Part shown: piece after piece, positions 34,668 through 43,724 of the stretch
Numbering within the stretch: the first letter of the stretch is position 1
How the letters are laid out: each line of letters begins with the position of its first letter
Assembly: GCF_000378225.1 (NCBI RefSeq)
Contig: NZ_KB905141.1
Span: 697,326-761,325, forward strand
DNA length: 64,000 nucleotides
Direction of reading: 5' to 3'
Origin: Methylophilus methylotrophus DSM 46235 = ATCC 53528
GTDB lineage: Bacteria; Pseudomonadota; Gammaproteobacteria; Burkholderiales; Methylophilaceae
Notes under the pieces: generated by a model
What the model saw: the letters and a program-made list of their open reading frames with translations, nothing else
Told to the model about the DNA's origin: nothing
Database searches by the model: none
Program-made: the position numbers and the translations under genes

Positions 34668-34697
34668 GCTGGTGATATCCTGTTTCACCACGAGGAC
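34651..34697 (-). pseudogene. 5' part of the host tRNA-Arg(CCU) gene, cut off by the element
   Basis: On the minus strand this reads acceptor GTCCTCG, D arm GTGA...TCAC, anticodon stem AGCCC, loop CTCCTAA and GGGCT, then stops at the element edge. The next bases are AT-rich and cannot form a T arm. Joined to 21956-21928 it gives a full 76-nt tRNA with a seven-base-pair acceptor stem. The host promoter lies to its right, so a truncated transcript may still be made. Confidence 0.9.
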
Positions 34698-34823
34698 AGC
34701 GCCGCGCTATTTTAAACGCTTACAGGTAAAACGCCTACCCCACAAAGCACAAAATCAGGCTTGCCGAGGTACAAGACTTGTGAGTAACATGCTGCTTTAA
34801 GTCTTTAATTCAAGCCATCCGTG

Positions 34824-35453
34824 ATGAACAGCCACACTATTAGCCTATATGCCGCCGCCATCCGCCACGCCATTCTTGACCATGAAGCAGATATAGAATG
34901 CCTGGACCGCGAAATTGGCGACGGTGACCACTACATCAACATGAAACGTGGTTGCGAGGTGATTGCTAGCATGACAGATGAACTCACTGCCTTGTCCGCT
35001 GCAGATGCCCTCAATAAAATCGGCATGAAATTGCTAAGCACGATCGGCGGTGCTTCAGGACCCTTGTTTGCCAGCTTTTTCATGAGCATGAGTAAAACGC
35101 TCAAGGGCAGCGAAACGTTGAACACACTTCAGATGGCCCTTGCTTTTGAAGCAGGTGTGCAAGCCATCATGCAGCGTGGTAAAGCACAAGCCGGAGAAAA
35201 AACCATGCTGGATGTCCTGATTCCGGTTGCAAATACATTTAAGCAAATGGCGGAACAAGACAAATCCAGCCAGGAAATTGCCACCGCCCTCAAACAAGTG
35301 GCAAGCACAGGATTAGAATCTACCCGCAATATGCTGGCCACCAAAGGCCGCGCATCGGGGCTAGGGGAACGTGCGATTGGTCATCTGGATGCAGGAGCAA
35401 AAAGCTGCGAGGTCATGATACATGCAGTCTGTGACGCTGTTTTAATCAGCTAG
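34824..35453 (+). CDS. dhaL: Dihydroxyacetone kinase ADP-binding subunit DhaL
   Basis: A 209-residue protein with the DhaL nucleotide motif EIGDGDHYINMKRG (the aspartates bind Mg-ADP), IGGASGPLFASFF and the C-terminal GRASGLGERAIGHLDAGA. It phosphorylates dihydroxyacetone held by DhaK. ATG at 34824 follows an in-frame GTG at 34821. dhaK follows after 36 bp. No dhaM phosphotransferase subunit is seen nearby. Confidence 0.92.
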   Translation: MNSHTISLYAAAIRHAILDHEADIECLDREIGDGDHYINMKRGCEVIASMTDELTALSAADALNKIGMKLLSTIGGASGPLFASFFMSMSKTLKGSETLNTLQMALAFEAGVQAIMQRGKAQAGEKTMLDVLIPVANTFKQMAEQDKSSQEIATALKQVASTGLESTRNMLATKGRASGLGERAIGHLDAGAKSCEVMIHAVCDAVLIS

Positions 35454-35489
35454 ACAACCTTCAAACGCATTTATCACTCCGGAGTGAAT

Positions 35490-36488
35490 ATGAAAAAATT
35501 CTTGAACAACGTAGACCAGATGCTTGTTGAAAGCCTGAGTGGGTTTGCCGCTGCGCATTCAGATCTGGTCGACATTCAATTTGATCCTACCTTTGTAGCC
35601 CGCAAGCAAAAGTCGGATAACAAAGTCGTATTGATTTCAGGTGGGGGTTCTGGTCACGAACCATTGCATGCTGGCTATGTAGGCAGAGGTATGCTGGACG
35701 CTGCCTGCCCAGGCCAGGTGTTCACCTCACCGACACCAGACCAGATGCTGGCGGCCGCTGAAGCAGTGCACGCTGGCAAAGGTGTGCTGTTTATCGTCAA
35801 GAATTATGCGGGCGATGTCATGAATTTTGAAATGACCACTGAAATGCTGCCGTTTGAGCATGCCACCGTGCTGACTTCTGATGACTGTGCGGTCGTTAAT
35901 AGCACTTACACCACTGGCAGACGCGGCGTGGCAGGGACGGTGATTGTCGAAAAATGTGTAGGAAGTCTGGCAGAAACAGGTGCTGATCTGGCAAGCTGCA
36001 AGGCACTGGGCGATAAAATCAATGTGCGCACTTCCAGCATTGGCGCCGCCCTTACCAGCTGTACTGTGCCAGCGGCCGGTCGCCCCACATTTGATATCAG
36101 TGAGGATGAGATAGAGATGGGCGTCGGCATACACGGTGAGCCAGGCCGCCGTCGTGAGGCTATGCGAGAGGCTGATGCGATTGTGGGTGATATGGTCGCA
36201 GCCATCGTGCAGGATATTGAAGCCAAACAATTACCCACCCATGGGGATATTTTGTTGCTGGTCAACGGCCTTGGCGCAACACCGCTGATGGAGTTGTATT
36301 TAATCTACAATACGGCCGCCAAGTTGCTAACTGAAAAAGGCTTTCATATTACCCGCAGCCTGGTGGGTAACTACACAACCGCGATTGATATGGCCGGTGC
36401 TTCGCTCACCGTTTGCTTGCTGGACAATGAAATTACCCAACACTGGGATAGTCCCGTGCATACTGCCGGGTTGCGTTGGGGCTGCTAA
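35490..36488 (+). CDS. dhaK: Dihydroxyacetone kinase substrate-binding subunit DhaK
   Basis: A 332-residue protein with GGGSGHEPLHAGYVGRGMLDAA and GQVFTSPTPDQM. The active-site histidine that binds dihydroxyacetone covalently is in GIHGEPGRRREAM. ATG at 35490 has GGAG five bases upstream. With DhaL it forms the kinase; the phosphate donor in PTS-type enzymes is DhaM, which is not encoded here. In a methylotroph, dihydroxyacetone or a related sugar is a plausible substrate. Confidence 0.93.
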   Translation: MKKFLNNVDQMLVESLSGFAAAHSDLVDIQFDPTFVARKQKSDNKVVLISGGGSGHEPLHAGYVGRGMLDAACPGQVFTSPTPDQMLAAAEAVHAGKGVLFIVKNYAGDVMNFEMTTEMLPFEHATVLTSDDCAVVNSTYTTGRRGVAGTVIVEKCVGSLAETGADLASCKALGDKINVRTSSIGAALTSCTVPAAGRPTFDISEDEIEMGVGIHGEPGRRREAMREADAIVGDMVAAIVQDIEAKQLPTHGDILLLVNGLGATPLMELYLIYNTAAKLLTEKGFHITRSLVGNYTTAIDMAGASLTVCLLDNEITQHWDSPVHTAGLRWGC

Positions 36489-36796
36489 GTCCAGGGACTG
36501 GTCAGCATGTCTGCGACCTGCCATGCGGGCGGCTTGCGTTAGGCTATGCTGGCTGCTTGCTCACTGCCAAATGGGGATATGGCGTGTTGTTTGCCGCATT
36601 TTGCCATTGCATCCGCGCCTGAGCAGTAGTATGTTAGCAATTGGGGATACTTCGACTCAGCCAATGCTGTTGACGTAGATTAATACAACATCACAATAAG
36701 AATTTATCGCGTGCACTGCCGCAATATCATCACTGATCATTCCTTTAGCCCTATCCAGCCCACGGGGTCTGCTTGCCGCAGCTTTAGCTAGCTTTA
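36489..36796. other. 308-bp gap between dhaK and the GGDEF gene
   Basis: No supported gene, RNA or terminator is visible. It has a GC-rich left half and an AT-rich right half, which probably carries the promoter of the following diguanylate cyclase gene. Confidence 0.5.
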
Positions 36797-38761
36797 ATGA
36801 TCATGCGTTTCCTGAATTACAAACAATCCCTCACCATGGAAGTCATGCTGCAAATGGCATTAAGGGTCAGCATCGTGATTATTGTCGTGAGTGCGCTGAC
36901 GTATTGGCATATCTACAAAACCCTGGTCAATTCAACCATAGATGGCCTGAAACATTACATACATGAGCGCGGCCAGCGAGAAAGCGTCATTTTCAGGCTG
37001 GCTGAATCAAACCACCAGATTTTCAGGGCGAGCTTCCTGGCCCACTGGCAACAGGACTTTTTTTATAATGACCGCTATTTCTGGCAGGTCTTTGAAAAAA
37101 GGCCAGACCACACCATTCATTTACAAAAAAAAGCCTACGATGGCTTTTTTAACCCGTCTGGCCTGATCAGCAAAGACATTACTGCCTATGTAGGGGCGAA
37201 TGCACCGGCAGATGATCATGATTTCAGAAAAAAACTCCTACTGGCCTACACGCTTGTGGATCACTTCGGCGTGGCCTGGACGCAACAATTCGCCAACCTC
37301 TATGTCTCCATGCCCGAAAACGTCAACATCGTATATTGGCCCGGGGTCAGGTGGGCCGATAACGCAAGCAGCAAACTGAATGTGGTGTCGGAAGAATGGG
37401 TCTATATCACCACCCCTAAAAATAATCCTGAGCGAAAAAGCGTCTGGACTGGCCTTTATTATGACCCGACCGCACTCGAATGGATGGTGTCACTGGAAAC
37501 ACCCGTCGACATTACGCCCACCAACACCTTGAATATCGGCCATGATATTTTACTTAATGCCTTGTTTGACCGCGTTTTTAATGACCACTTGTCTGGCACT
37601 TATAACTTCATTTTCCGAGAAGATGGCCGCCTGATTGCACATCCGGCAAAAATAAAAGAGATGAACCGCACGCACGGTATGTTGATGATTTCACAACTGA
37701 AAGATGCTCAACTCAGCCATTATTTCCAGACTTTGCGGGCGACGATCCAGAAAAAACAGGCAGATTATTTTATCGTCGAAGCAGAAGACGAGTTCCTGGC
37801 AACCACCAAGATTGAAGGCCCAGGCTGGTGGTTCGTCACTGTCTATCCCAAATCCTTGCTCTCCTCTCCTTCACTCAAAGCTGCCAAATTTATCTTGATC
37901 ATCAGCCTATTAGCCTTGATTATCGAGCTGATCATGCTGTATCTGGTGATGAAGAAAAAAGTCATTGAACCCCTGGAAACCTTTATAGATGCTTCTAGTG
38001 CAATTGAGGCCCAGCATTACGACAAAATTACCGGCAATGTACTGCCACTTCCAGACCAGCTGGATAATGAAATCGGCAAACTGGCCAAGCTGTTTAAAAG
38101 CATGTCCAGCAGCCTGCAACAATTCCGAGGTGATATGCAGCACCTCACGCATACGCTTGAAGATCAGGTCAAGATCAGGACACGCGAACTGCAAAAGGCA
38201 AAAGAAAAGGCTGAAAAAGAAGCAACCATTGACAGCCTCACACAGATTATTCCTAACCGGCATTCTTTTTACAACCGGGCCAAAGCCTTGCTACAACAGG
38301 CAGATCACGCTGGTTCTACAGTCTGTTTCCTGATGCTGGATATCGATTTCTTTAAAATCATCAATGACTCCTATGGCCACCCACAAGGTGACCAGGTATT
38401 GATTGCCTGCGCCCGTACTATAGAAAAAACCATCCGTGACAATGACCTGCTCGGCAGACTAGGCGGTGAAGAATTTGCAGTGTTATTGCCGGATACCAGG
38501 CTGGAAGAAGCACAAGTTATCGCAGAACGTATCCGTGCAAGGATTGCTGATCTATCATTCCACACGGCACAACATACACTTCGCTTCCACACCACTATCA
38601 GCATAGGCATTTCCAGCTCATCGGAGACTATTTACGCTTATGAGCTACTCTACAAACACGCAGACCTTGCCTTGTACGAAGCCAAGCAATCTGGACGCAA
38701 CCGCGTGGTCAGTTATTCTGGCAACTGGACTACCGCACAGGAAGACATCTCCGCACCCTGA
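36797..38761 (+). CDS. Membrane diguanylate cyclase with periplasmic sensor domain
   Basis: A 654-residue protein. Transmembrane segment 1 spans about residues 19-40, a large periplasmic (Cache-like) region about 41-360, and transmembrane segment 2 about 361-384. A HAMP-like linker and short coiled coil come next, then a GGDEF domain with GRLGGEEFAVLLPDT near residue 553. RDND five residues before it is an intact RxxD inhibitory site. It should make c-di-GMP in response to an unknown periplasmic signal. The usual LTGLPNR is LTQIIPNR here. Confidence 0.9.
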   Translation: MIMRFLNYKQSLTMEVMLQMALRVSIVIIVVSALTYWHIYKTLVNSTIDGLKHYIHERGQRESVIFRLAESNHQIFRASFLAHWQQDFFYNDRYFWQVFEKRPDHTIHLQKKAYDGFFNPSGLISKDITAYVGANAPADDHDFRKKLLLAYTLVDHFGVAWTQQFANLYVSMPENVNIVYWPGVRWADNASSKLNVVSEEWVYITTPKNNPERKSVWTGLYYDPTALEWMVSLETPVDITPTNTLNIGHDILLNALFDRVFNDHLSGTYNFIFREDGRLIAHPAKIKEMNRTHGMLMISQLKDAQLSHYFQTLRATIQKKQADYFIVEAEDEFLATTKIEGPGWWFVTVYPKSLLSSPSLKAAKFILIISLLALIIELIMLYLVMKKKVIEPLETFIDASSAIEAQHYDKITGNVLPLPDQLDNEIGKLAKLFKSMSSSLQQFRGDMQHLTHTLEDQVKIRTRELQKAKEKAEKEATIDSLTQIIPNRHSFYNRAKALLQQADHAGSTVCFLMLDIDFFKIINDSYGHPQGDQVLIACARTIEKTIRDNDLLGRLGGEEFAVLLPDTRLEEAQVIAERIRARIADLSFHTAQHTLRFHTTISIGISSSSETIYAYELLYKHADLALYEAKQSGRNRVVSYSGNWTTAQEDISAP

Positions 38762-38773
38762 TCAAGCAGTCAT

Positions 38774-41494
38774 TCAAGAGGGAAAAAGCATCTGCCATAA
38801 CTGGCTGACGACTTCGCGTTCAGCTTGCAGTTCTTGGCTTGGAACAACCGCCTCCGCGCCCTGTAATTTCACATGATGAATCAAGGTGCGATACTCTCGA
38901 TAGGCATCTGCCACTTGCTCCGCCAGCGCAGGCGACGTGATCAACCCTAACTGCGCGCAACGCCGCAACATGCCGATATTGCCGATATTGTCTGTGAGCT
39001 GTGGATAGCTGGTAGCATGCGCGAGAATCAGATATTGAACAATGAACTCGACATCAATGATGCCACCCACGCCCTGTTTGACGTCAAACAAACCGACTTT
39101 GGGTTTATGCGCCACACGCATTTTTTCGCGCATTTGAACAATTTGCTGCTTCAAGACGCCGATGTCACGCGATTGGCAAATAATGTCGTGGCGGATGCGC
39201 TCAAAAGCCGCACCGATTGCAGTATTCCCCGCCACAAAACGCGCACGGGTAATGGCCTGATGCTCCCATACCCAGGCCTTGTGCTGCTGGTATTCAGCAA
39301 ACGCGGTGACCGTACTCACCAGCAAGCCACTGTTACCGTCTGGTCGCAGCTGCAAATCTGTTTCGTATAGCAATCCTGCATTGGTCAGGGTGTTAAACCA
39401 GGTATTCAGGCGCTGGGCAAAACGTGCATAAACTTCCTGTGCTTTATTCGCTTCATCGTCATACAGGAAAATAATATCCAGGTCTGACAAATAACCCAAT
39501 TCCTTGCCCCCAAGCTTGCCATACCCTATCACGGCAAATTTTGGCGTTTCAAGGTGTTTGAAGGAGAGGTTCTGCCATACCGTCTGCACGCTCACTTGCA
39601 ATATCACATCAGCCAGCGCACTTAAATCATCCGAAATCGCCTCCAGCGGCAAGGCCGTCATCAAGTCCTGCGCTGCGATCTTGAGCACGTTGGCATGCTT
39701 GAAATGCCGCATGGCATCCATCTGCGCTTCGACATCGCCAGCCAGCTGCTGCATGTGCCGTGTCAGCTCAGCTTTCAACTGCACCGTATCAAGACGCTTG
39801 AACAAGGTTTGCTTGTTCAGTAACTCATCCAGCAAAATCGGGTGCGCTGAAACATATTGGGCAATCCACGGACTGGCTGCACACAGCTTCACAATCAGGG
39901 CAAGTGCATCTGGGAATTCTGCCAGTAAGGCCAGATAGCTGGCACGGCGGCAAATACTTTCGAGCAAATCCAGTGTGCGGATTAATGCAGTATCAGGCGT
40001 AGTGCTTTGCTGCTGGCTGGCCTCACGCAACAGCAAAGGCATCAGTTGATCCAGACGCCGCCGGCTTTGTTCCGGCAACTGCTGGATACGCTGGCTTTGT
40101 CGGGTCTGCTGTAATAAATGCACAATATCATTGGCGCGCGTGTAACCGTTCTGCACAAGCCATTGTTCGGCTTCTGCGGCAAAAAGAGTCCCCTGCCATA
40201 ACGCCGTTTCCTGTTGCAAATCCTCGTTTTTCGCATCTTTAAACGTATCATCAAAGAAACGCTGTACCCGGTCACGATGATCATTCAGTTCTGCCATAAA
40301 ACTGGCCCAGTCAGCATGATTGACCATTTGCAGCAGATAACCGCGGTAGGTATCAGAGTCGGGTAAATCCTGAGTCTGCTGGTCATCGATATACATCAAG
40401 CGATGTTCGAGGTTACGCAAGTAGATATAACTCTCCTTCAACGCTGCCACATCCGGCGCTGGCAACATGCCGCGGGCTGCCAGGCAATCCAAGACAGCCA
40501 GGGTCGGTTTGATCTGCAAATCAGGTACCTGGCCACCGCGGATCAACTGAAATACCTGCGCGATAAACTCCACTTCACGGATGCCGCCACGGCCCAGTTT
40601 GATGTTGTTGGATAAGCGGCGCTGGACGACATCGCGTTGAATCTGTACCTTCAGGTCACGCATGGAGGCATAGGCATTGAAATCCAGATACTTACGAAAT
40701 ACAAATGGCCTCATCACCTTGCTTAAAGCTGCGTCCGGCCCATACACCACACGCCCTTTGATCCAGGCGTAACGTTCCCACTCGCGGCCATAATTCTGGT
40801 AATAGTCTTCAAGTGCATCCAGATTGCAAACCAGCGCCCCTTCCGAACCGAAGGGCCGCAACCGCATATCCACCCTGAATACAAAACCATCTGCCGTTGC
40901 CTCATCAAGTGCAGCAATAAGCTTTTTACCCAGGCGCGTAAAAAAATCCTGGTTACTGATGGACTTCTCGCCATCAGTGACACCTTCATTTTCGTAAGCA
41001 AAAATGAGGTCAATATCTGACGAAACATTGAGCTCACGCCCGCCCAGCTTACCCATACCCACCACGATTAGTTGCTGGGACTGGCCCCTGGCGTCGCACG
41101 GTACACCGTAGGTTGCCACCAGGCGTTCATGATAAAAATCGACCGCCGCTGCAATCGCCGATTCTGCGAGGGCACTGGTGATTTCCGCCACTTCGGCAAA
41201 ATCAGCCAGCCCATTGAGATCGCGCAAGATCATATGCGCCATCAAACGCTGCCTTAACAGCCTGAGATGTTGTAAAAAAACCGTTTCTTCAATATTTTTT
41301 TCAAATACAAACAGAGCGTTAACATCTTTAGTCTTATATGTCTTATATAAGTTATCTAACAAATCAGTTATAAAATCTGTATGTTTCGTAACGAATCTGG
41401 CAAAAAAAGGGCTGCAGGCTGCCGCATGCAGTAAATAAGCCGCTTCTGTAGACGCGACCTGCTTTTCTGTTAGAATTTGGGCAAGCTGTTGCAT
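38774..41494 (-). CDS. glnE: Bifunctional glutamine synthetase adenylyltransferase/deadenylase
   Basis: A 906-residue protein with two nucleotidyltransferase domains: NVSSDIDLIFAYENEG in the N-terminal (deadenylylating) half and GYLSDLDIIFLYDDE in the C-terminal (adenylylating) half. It switches glutamine synthetase activity by AMP addition or removal under PII control. GGIREVEFIAQVFQLIRGGQ is also typical. It converges with the diguanylate cyclase gene and diverges from acs. Confidence 0.97.
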   Translation of the reverse strand: MQQLAQILTEKQVASTEAAYLLHAAACSPFFARFVTKHTDFITDLLDNLYKTYKTKDVNALFVFEKNIEETVFLQHLRLLRQRLMAHMILRDLNGLADFAEVAEITSALAESAIAAAVDFYHERLVATYGVPCDARGQSQQLIVVGMGKLGGRELNVSSDIDLIFAYENEGVTDGEKSISNQDFFTRLGKKLIAALDEATADGFVFRVDMRLRPFGSEGALVCNLDALEDYYQNYGREWERYAWIKGRVVYGPDAALSKVMRPFVFRKYLDFNAYASMRDLKVQIQRDVVQRRLSNNIKLGRGGIREVEFIAQVFQLIRGGQVPDLQIKPTLAVLDCLAARGMLPAPDVAALKESYIYLRNLEHRLMYIDDQQTQDLPDSDTYRGYLLQMVNHADWASFMAELNDHRDRVQRFFDDTFKDAKNEDLQQETALWQGTLFAAEAEQWLVQNGYTRANDIVHLLQQTRQSQRIQQLPEQSRRRLDQLMPLLLREASQQQSTTPDTALIRTLDLLESICRRASYLALLAEFPDALALIVKLCAASPWIAQYVSAHPILLDELLNKQTLFKRLDTVQLKAELTRHMQQLAGDVEAQMDAMRHFKHANVLKIAAQDLMTALPLEAISDDLSALADVILQVSVQTVWQNLSFKHLETPKFAVIGYGKLGGKELGYLSDLDIIFLYDDEANKAQEVYARFAQRLNTWFNTLTNAGLLYETDLQLRPDGNSGLLVSTVTAFAEYQQHKAWVWEHQAITRARFVAGNTAIGAAFERIRHDIICQSRDIGVLKQQIVQMREKMRVAHKPKVGLFDVKQGVGGIIDVEFIVQYLILAHATSYPQLTDNIGNIGMLRRCAQLGLITSPALAEQVADAYREYRTLIHHVKLQGAEAVVPSQELQAEREVVSQLWQMLFPS

Positions 41495-41613
41495 GAGATT
41501 TCTGCTCTTGTGATGGAATGTGTGCTCGGAGAGTTCGTTAATCAGAACCAGAATAATAATACCTGAGGTTCAACCACACTTTCATTTTTTGACACTGATT
41601 TTTGGGGGACGCT

Positions 41614-43590
41614 ATGTCTATCGAATCTGTACTTCATGAACACCGCGTATTTGCACCAGGCAAAGCTTTCTCGAGCCAGGCAGCGGTCGGCAGCATGGAG
41701 GAATATCAGCGCCTGCATACAGAAGCTTTGCAGGATTACGAAGGATTCTGGGCCAAACTGGCACGCGAATTGTTGATTTGGCACAAGCCATTCACTAAGA
41801 CGCTGAATCAGGATAATGCGCCCTTTTATAAATGGTTTGAAGATGGCGAGCTGAACGTTTCGGCTAACTGCCTGGACAAGCACCTGCAAACCATCCCTAA
41901 CAAAACTGCCATTATTTTTGAAGCTGACAATGGTGATGTCAAAAATGTCACTTACAAAGAGTTGTACCATCAGGTTTGCCAGTTTGCCAATGGCTTGAAA
42001 TCCCTGAACCTTGTCAAAGGTGACCGGGTGATTATTTACCTGCCTATGGGTATTGAAGCCATCGTCGCCATGCAAGCCTGTGCACGCCTGGGCATTATCC
42101 ATTCTGTGGTGTTTGGTGGCTTTTCGGCAAAAAGCCTGAATGAGCGCATTATTGATGCAGGAGCGGTCGCTGTCATCACTTCTGATGGCCAATACCGTGG
42201 CGGCAAAACCTTGCCACTGAAACAAGCGGTAGATGAAGGCATTGCCATGGGTGGCTGTGACAGCATCCGCAATATCGTGGTGTTCAAAAAAACGGGACAG
42301 GATGTCAGCTGGGACAACAAATGTATCTGGTGGCATGACCTGATTGCCGGTAAACCAGATACCTGCGAACCAGTCATGGTCGATGCCGAGCATCCATTAT
42401 TCCTGCTCTACACCTCTGGCTCCACCGGTAAACCCAAAGGTGTACAACACAGCTCGGCAGGCTATCTGTTGCATGCGATGAACACCATGCGCTGGACCTT
42501 CGATATCAAACCGGAGGATATTTACTGGTGTACGGCCGACGTGGGTTGGATCACTGGCCATAGCTATGTCACCTACGGCCCCTTGGCTATGGGGGCGACA
42601 CAAATCGTGTTTGAAGGGATCCCAACCTTCCCTAACGCTGGCCGTTTCTGGGAGATGATACAGCGCCATAAGGTCAGCGTGTTCTATACCGCGCCAACGG
42701 CGATTCGCTCCCTGATCAAAGCCGGTGAGACCGATTTCACCACACATCCCAACCACTTCGATTTGTCCAGCTTGCGCCTGCTGGGCACCGTAGGCGAACC
42801 CATCAACCCGGAAGCCTGGATGTGGTACTACGAACAGGTAGGCGGCAACCGCTGCCCGATTGTGGACACCTTCTGGCAGACTGAAACCGGTGGCCACGTG
42901 ATTACGCCACTACCTGGCGCGACGCCACTGGTACCGGGATCCTGTACCCTACCCTTCCCCGGCATTGATATCGATGTCGTCGATGAAACCGGTAAAGATA
43001 TTCCATGGGGCAGTGGCGGCCTGCTGGTCATTAAAAAACCCTGGCCCTCCATGATTCGTACTATTTACAACGATCCTGAGCGTTACAAAGCCAGCTATTT
43101 CCCTGCGGAGTTAGGCGGCAACCTGTATCTGGCGGGCGATGGCGCCGTGCGTGATGCCGATACCGGCAACTTCACCATCATGGGTCGTATCGACGATGTA
43201 CTGAATGTCTCTGGTCACCGTCTGGGCACCATGGAAATCGAGTCGGCGCTGGTGGCGAATCACCTGGTGGCAGAGTCTGCTGTGGTCGGCAAACCGCATC
43301 CGATAAAAGGCGAGTCTGTGGTGGCTTATGTAGTACTCAAAGGCAAACGGCCGGAGGGTGATGAAGCCAAAAAGATTGTGGCTGAATTGCGTGACTGGGT
43401 AGGCAAAGAAATCGGCCCAATTGCCAAACCGGACGAAATCCGCTTTGGGGACAACTTGCCAAAAACCCGTTCAGGCAAGATCATGCGTCGTTTGTTGCGC
43501 AGCCTGGCGAAGGGTGAGGAAATCACTTCTGACATCTCCACCTTGGACAATCCGGCCATTCTTGACCAATTGAAACAAGCCGTCAATTAA
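41614..43590 (+). CDS. acs: Acetyl-coenzyme A synthetase
   Basis: A 658-residue AMP-forming ligase. It has the P-loop-like motif [34 protein letters not shown], and the C-terminal [14 protein letters not shown], whose lysine is the acetylation-controlled catalytic residue. It converts acetate, ATP and CoA to acetyl-CoA. ATG at 41614 has GGGGGA seven bases upstream. Confidence 0.96.
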   Translation: MSIESVLHEHRVFAPGKAFSSQAAVGSMEEYQRLHTEALQDYEGFWAKLARELLIWHKPFTKTLNQDNAPFYKWFEDGELNVSANCLDKHLQTIPNKTAIIFEADNGDVKNVTYKELYHQVCQFANGLKSLNLVKGDRVIIYLPMGIEAIVAMQACARLGIIHSVVFGGFSAKSLNERIIDAGAVAVITSDGQYRGGKTLPLKQAVDEGIAMGGCDSIRNIVVFKKTGQDVSWDNKCIWWHDLIAGKPDTCEPVMVDAEHPLFLLYTSGSTGKPKGVQHSSAGYLLHAMNTMRWTFDIKPEDIYWCTADVGWITGHSYVTYGPLAMGATQIVFEGIPTFPNAGRFWEMIQRHKVSVFYTAPTAIRSLIKAGETDFTTHPNHFDLSSLRLLGTVGEPINPEAWMWYYEQVGGNRCPIVDTFWQTETGGHVITPLPGATPLVPGSCTLPFPGIDIDVVDETGKDIPWGSGGLLVIKKPWPSMIRTIYNDPERYKASYFPAELGGNLYLAGDGAVRDADTGNFTIMGRIDDVLNVSGHRLGTMEIESALVANHLVAESAVVGKPHPIKGESVVAYVVLKGKRPEGDEAKKIVAELRDWVGKEIGPIAKPDEIRFGDNLPKTRSGKIMRRLLRSLAKGEEITSDISTLDNPAILDQLKQAVN

Positions 43591-43603
43591 CCCTCTACCA
43601 ATC

Positions 43604-43666
43604 ATGGAAGGTTTAATCATTCTGATTATTTTCGCAGCGGTTGCTATTTTCCTGATGCGAAAATAA
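43604..43666 (+). CDS. 20-aa single-span membrane peptide (candidate)
   Basis: ATG at 43604 to TAA at 43666 encodes MEGLIILIIFAAVAIFLMRK: an acidic start, 14 hydrophobic residues and a basic end, the layout of a single membrane helix. It is 13 bp after acs and upstream of a hairpin. No clear ribosome site is visible. It may be a small protein overlooked in annotation, or chance. Confidence 0.4.
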   Translation: MEGLIILIIFAAVAIFLMRK

Positions 43667-43690
43667 TCCGGCCAAGTCTTTGATTAGGTT

Positions 43691-43721
43691 AAAATAGCGC
43701 TTTTTTCCAAAGCGCTATTTT
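43691..43721. terminator. Strong hairpin with T-run directly before prfC
   Basis: AAATAGCGCTTT and AAAGCGCTATTT pair around TTTCC, followed by a T-run. It ends three bases before the prfC ATG, so it covers the place where a Shine-Dalgarno would be. It is a good terminator for acs transcripts but may also control prfC expression. Confidence 0.8.
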
Positions 43722-43724
43722 TTC

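Noticed and set aside
36489-36796. Decayed dhaM gene after dhaK
   Set aside because: No PTS-EIIA-like motif is visible in any frame.
41542-42393. 283-codon open frame on the minus strand
   Set aside because: Antisense to acs with no recognisable domain; a product of the codon pattern of acs.
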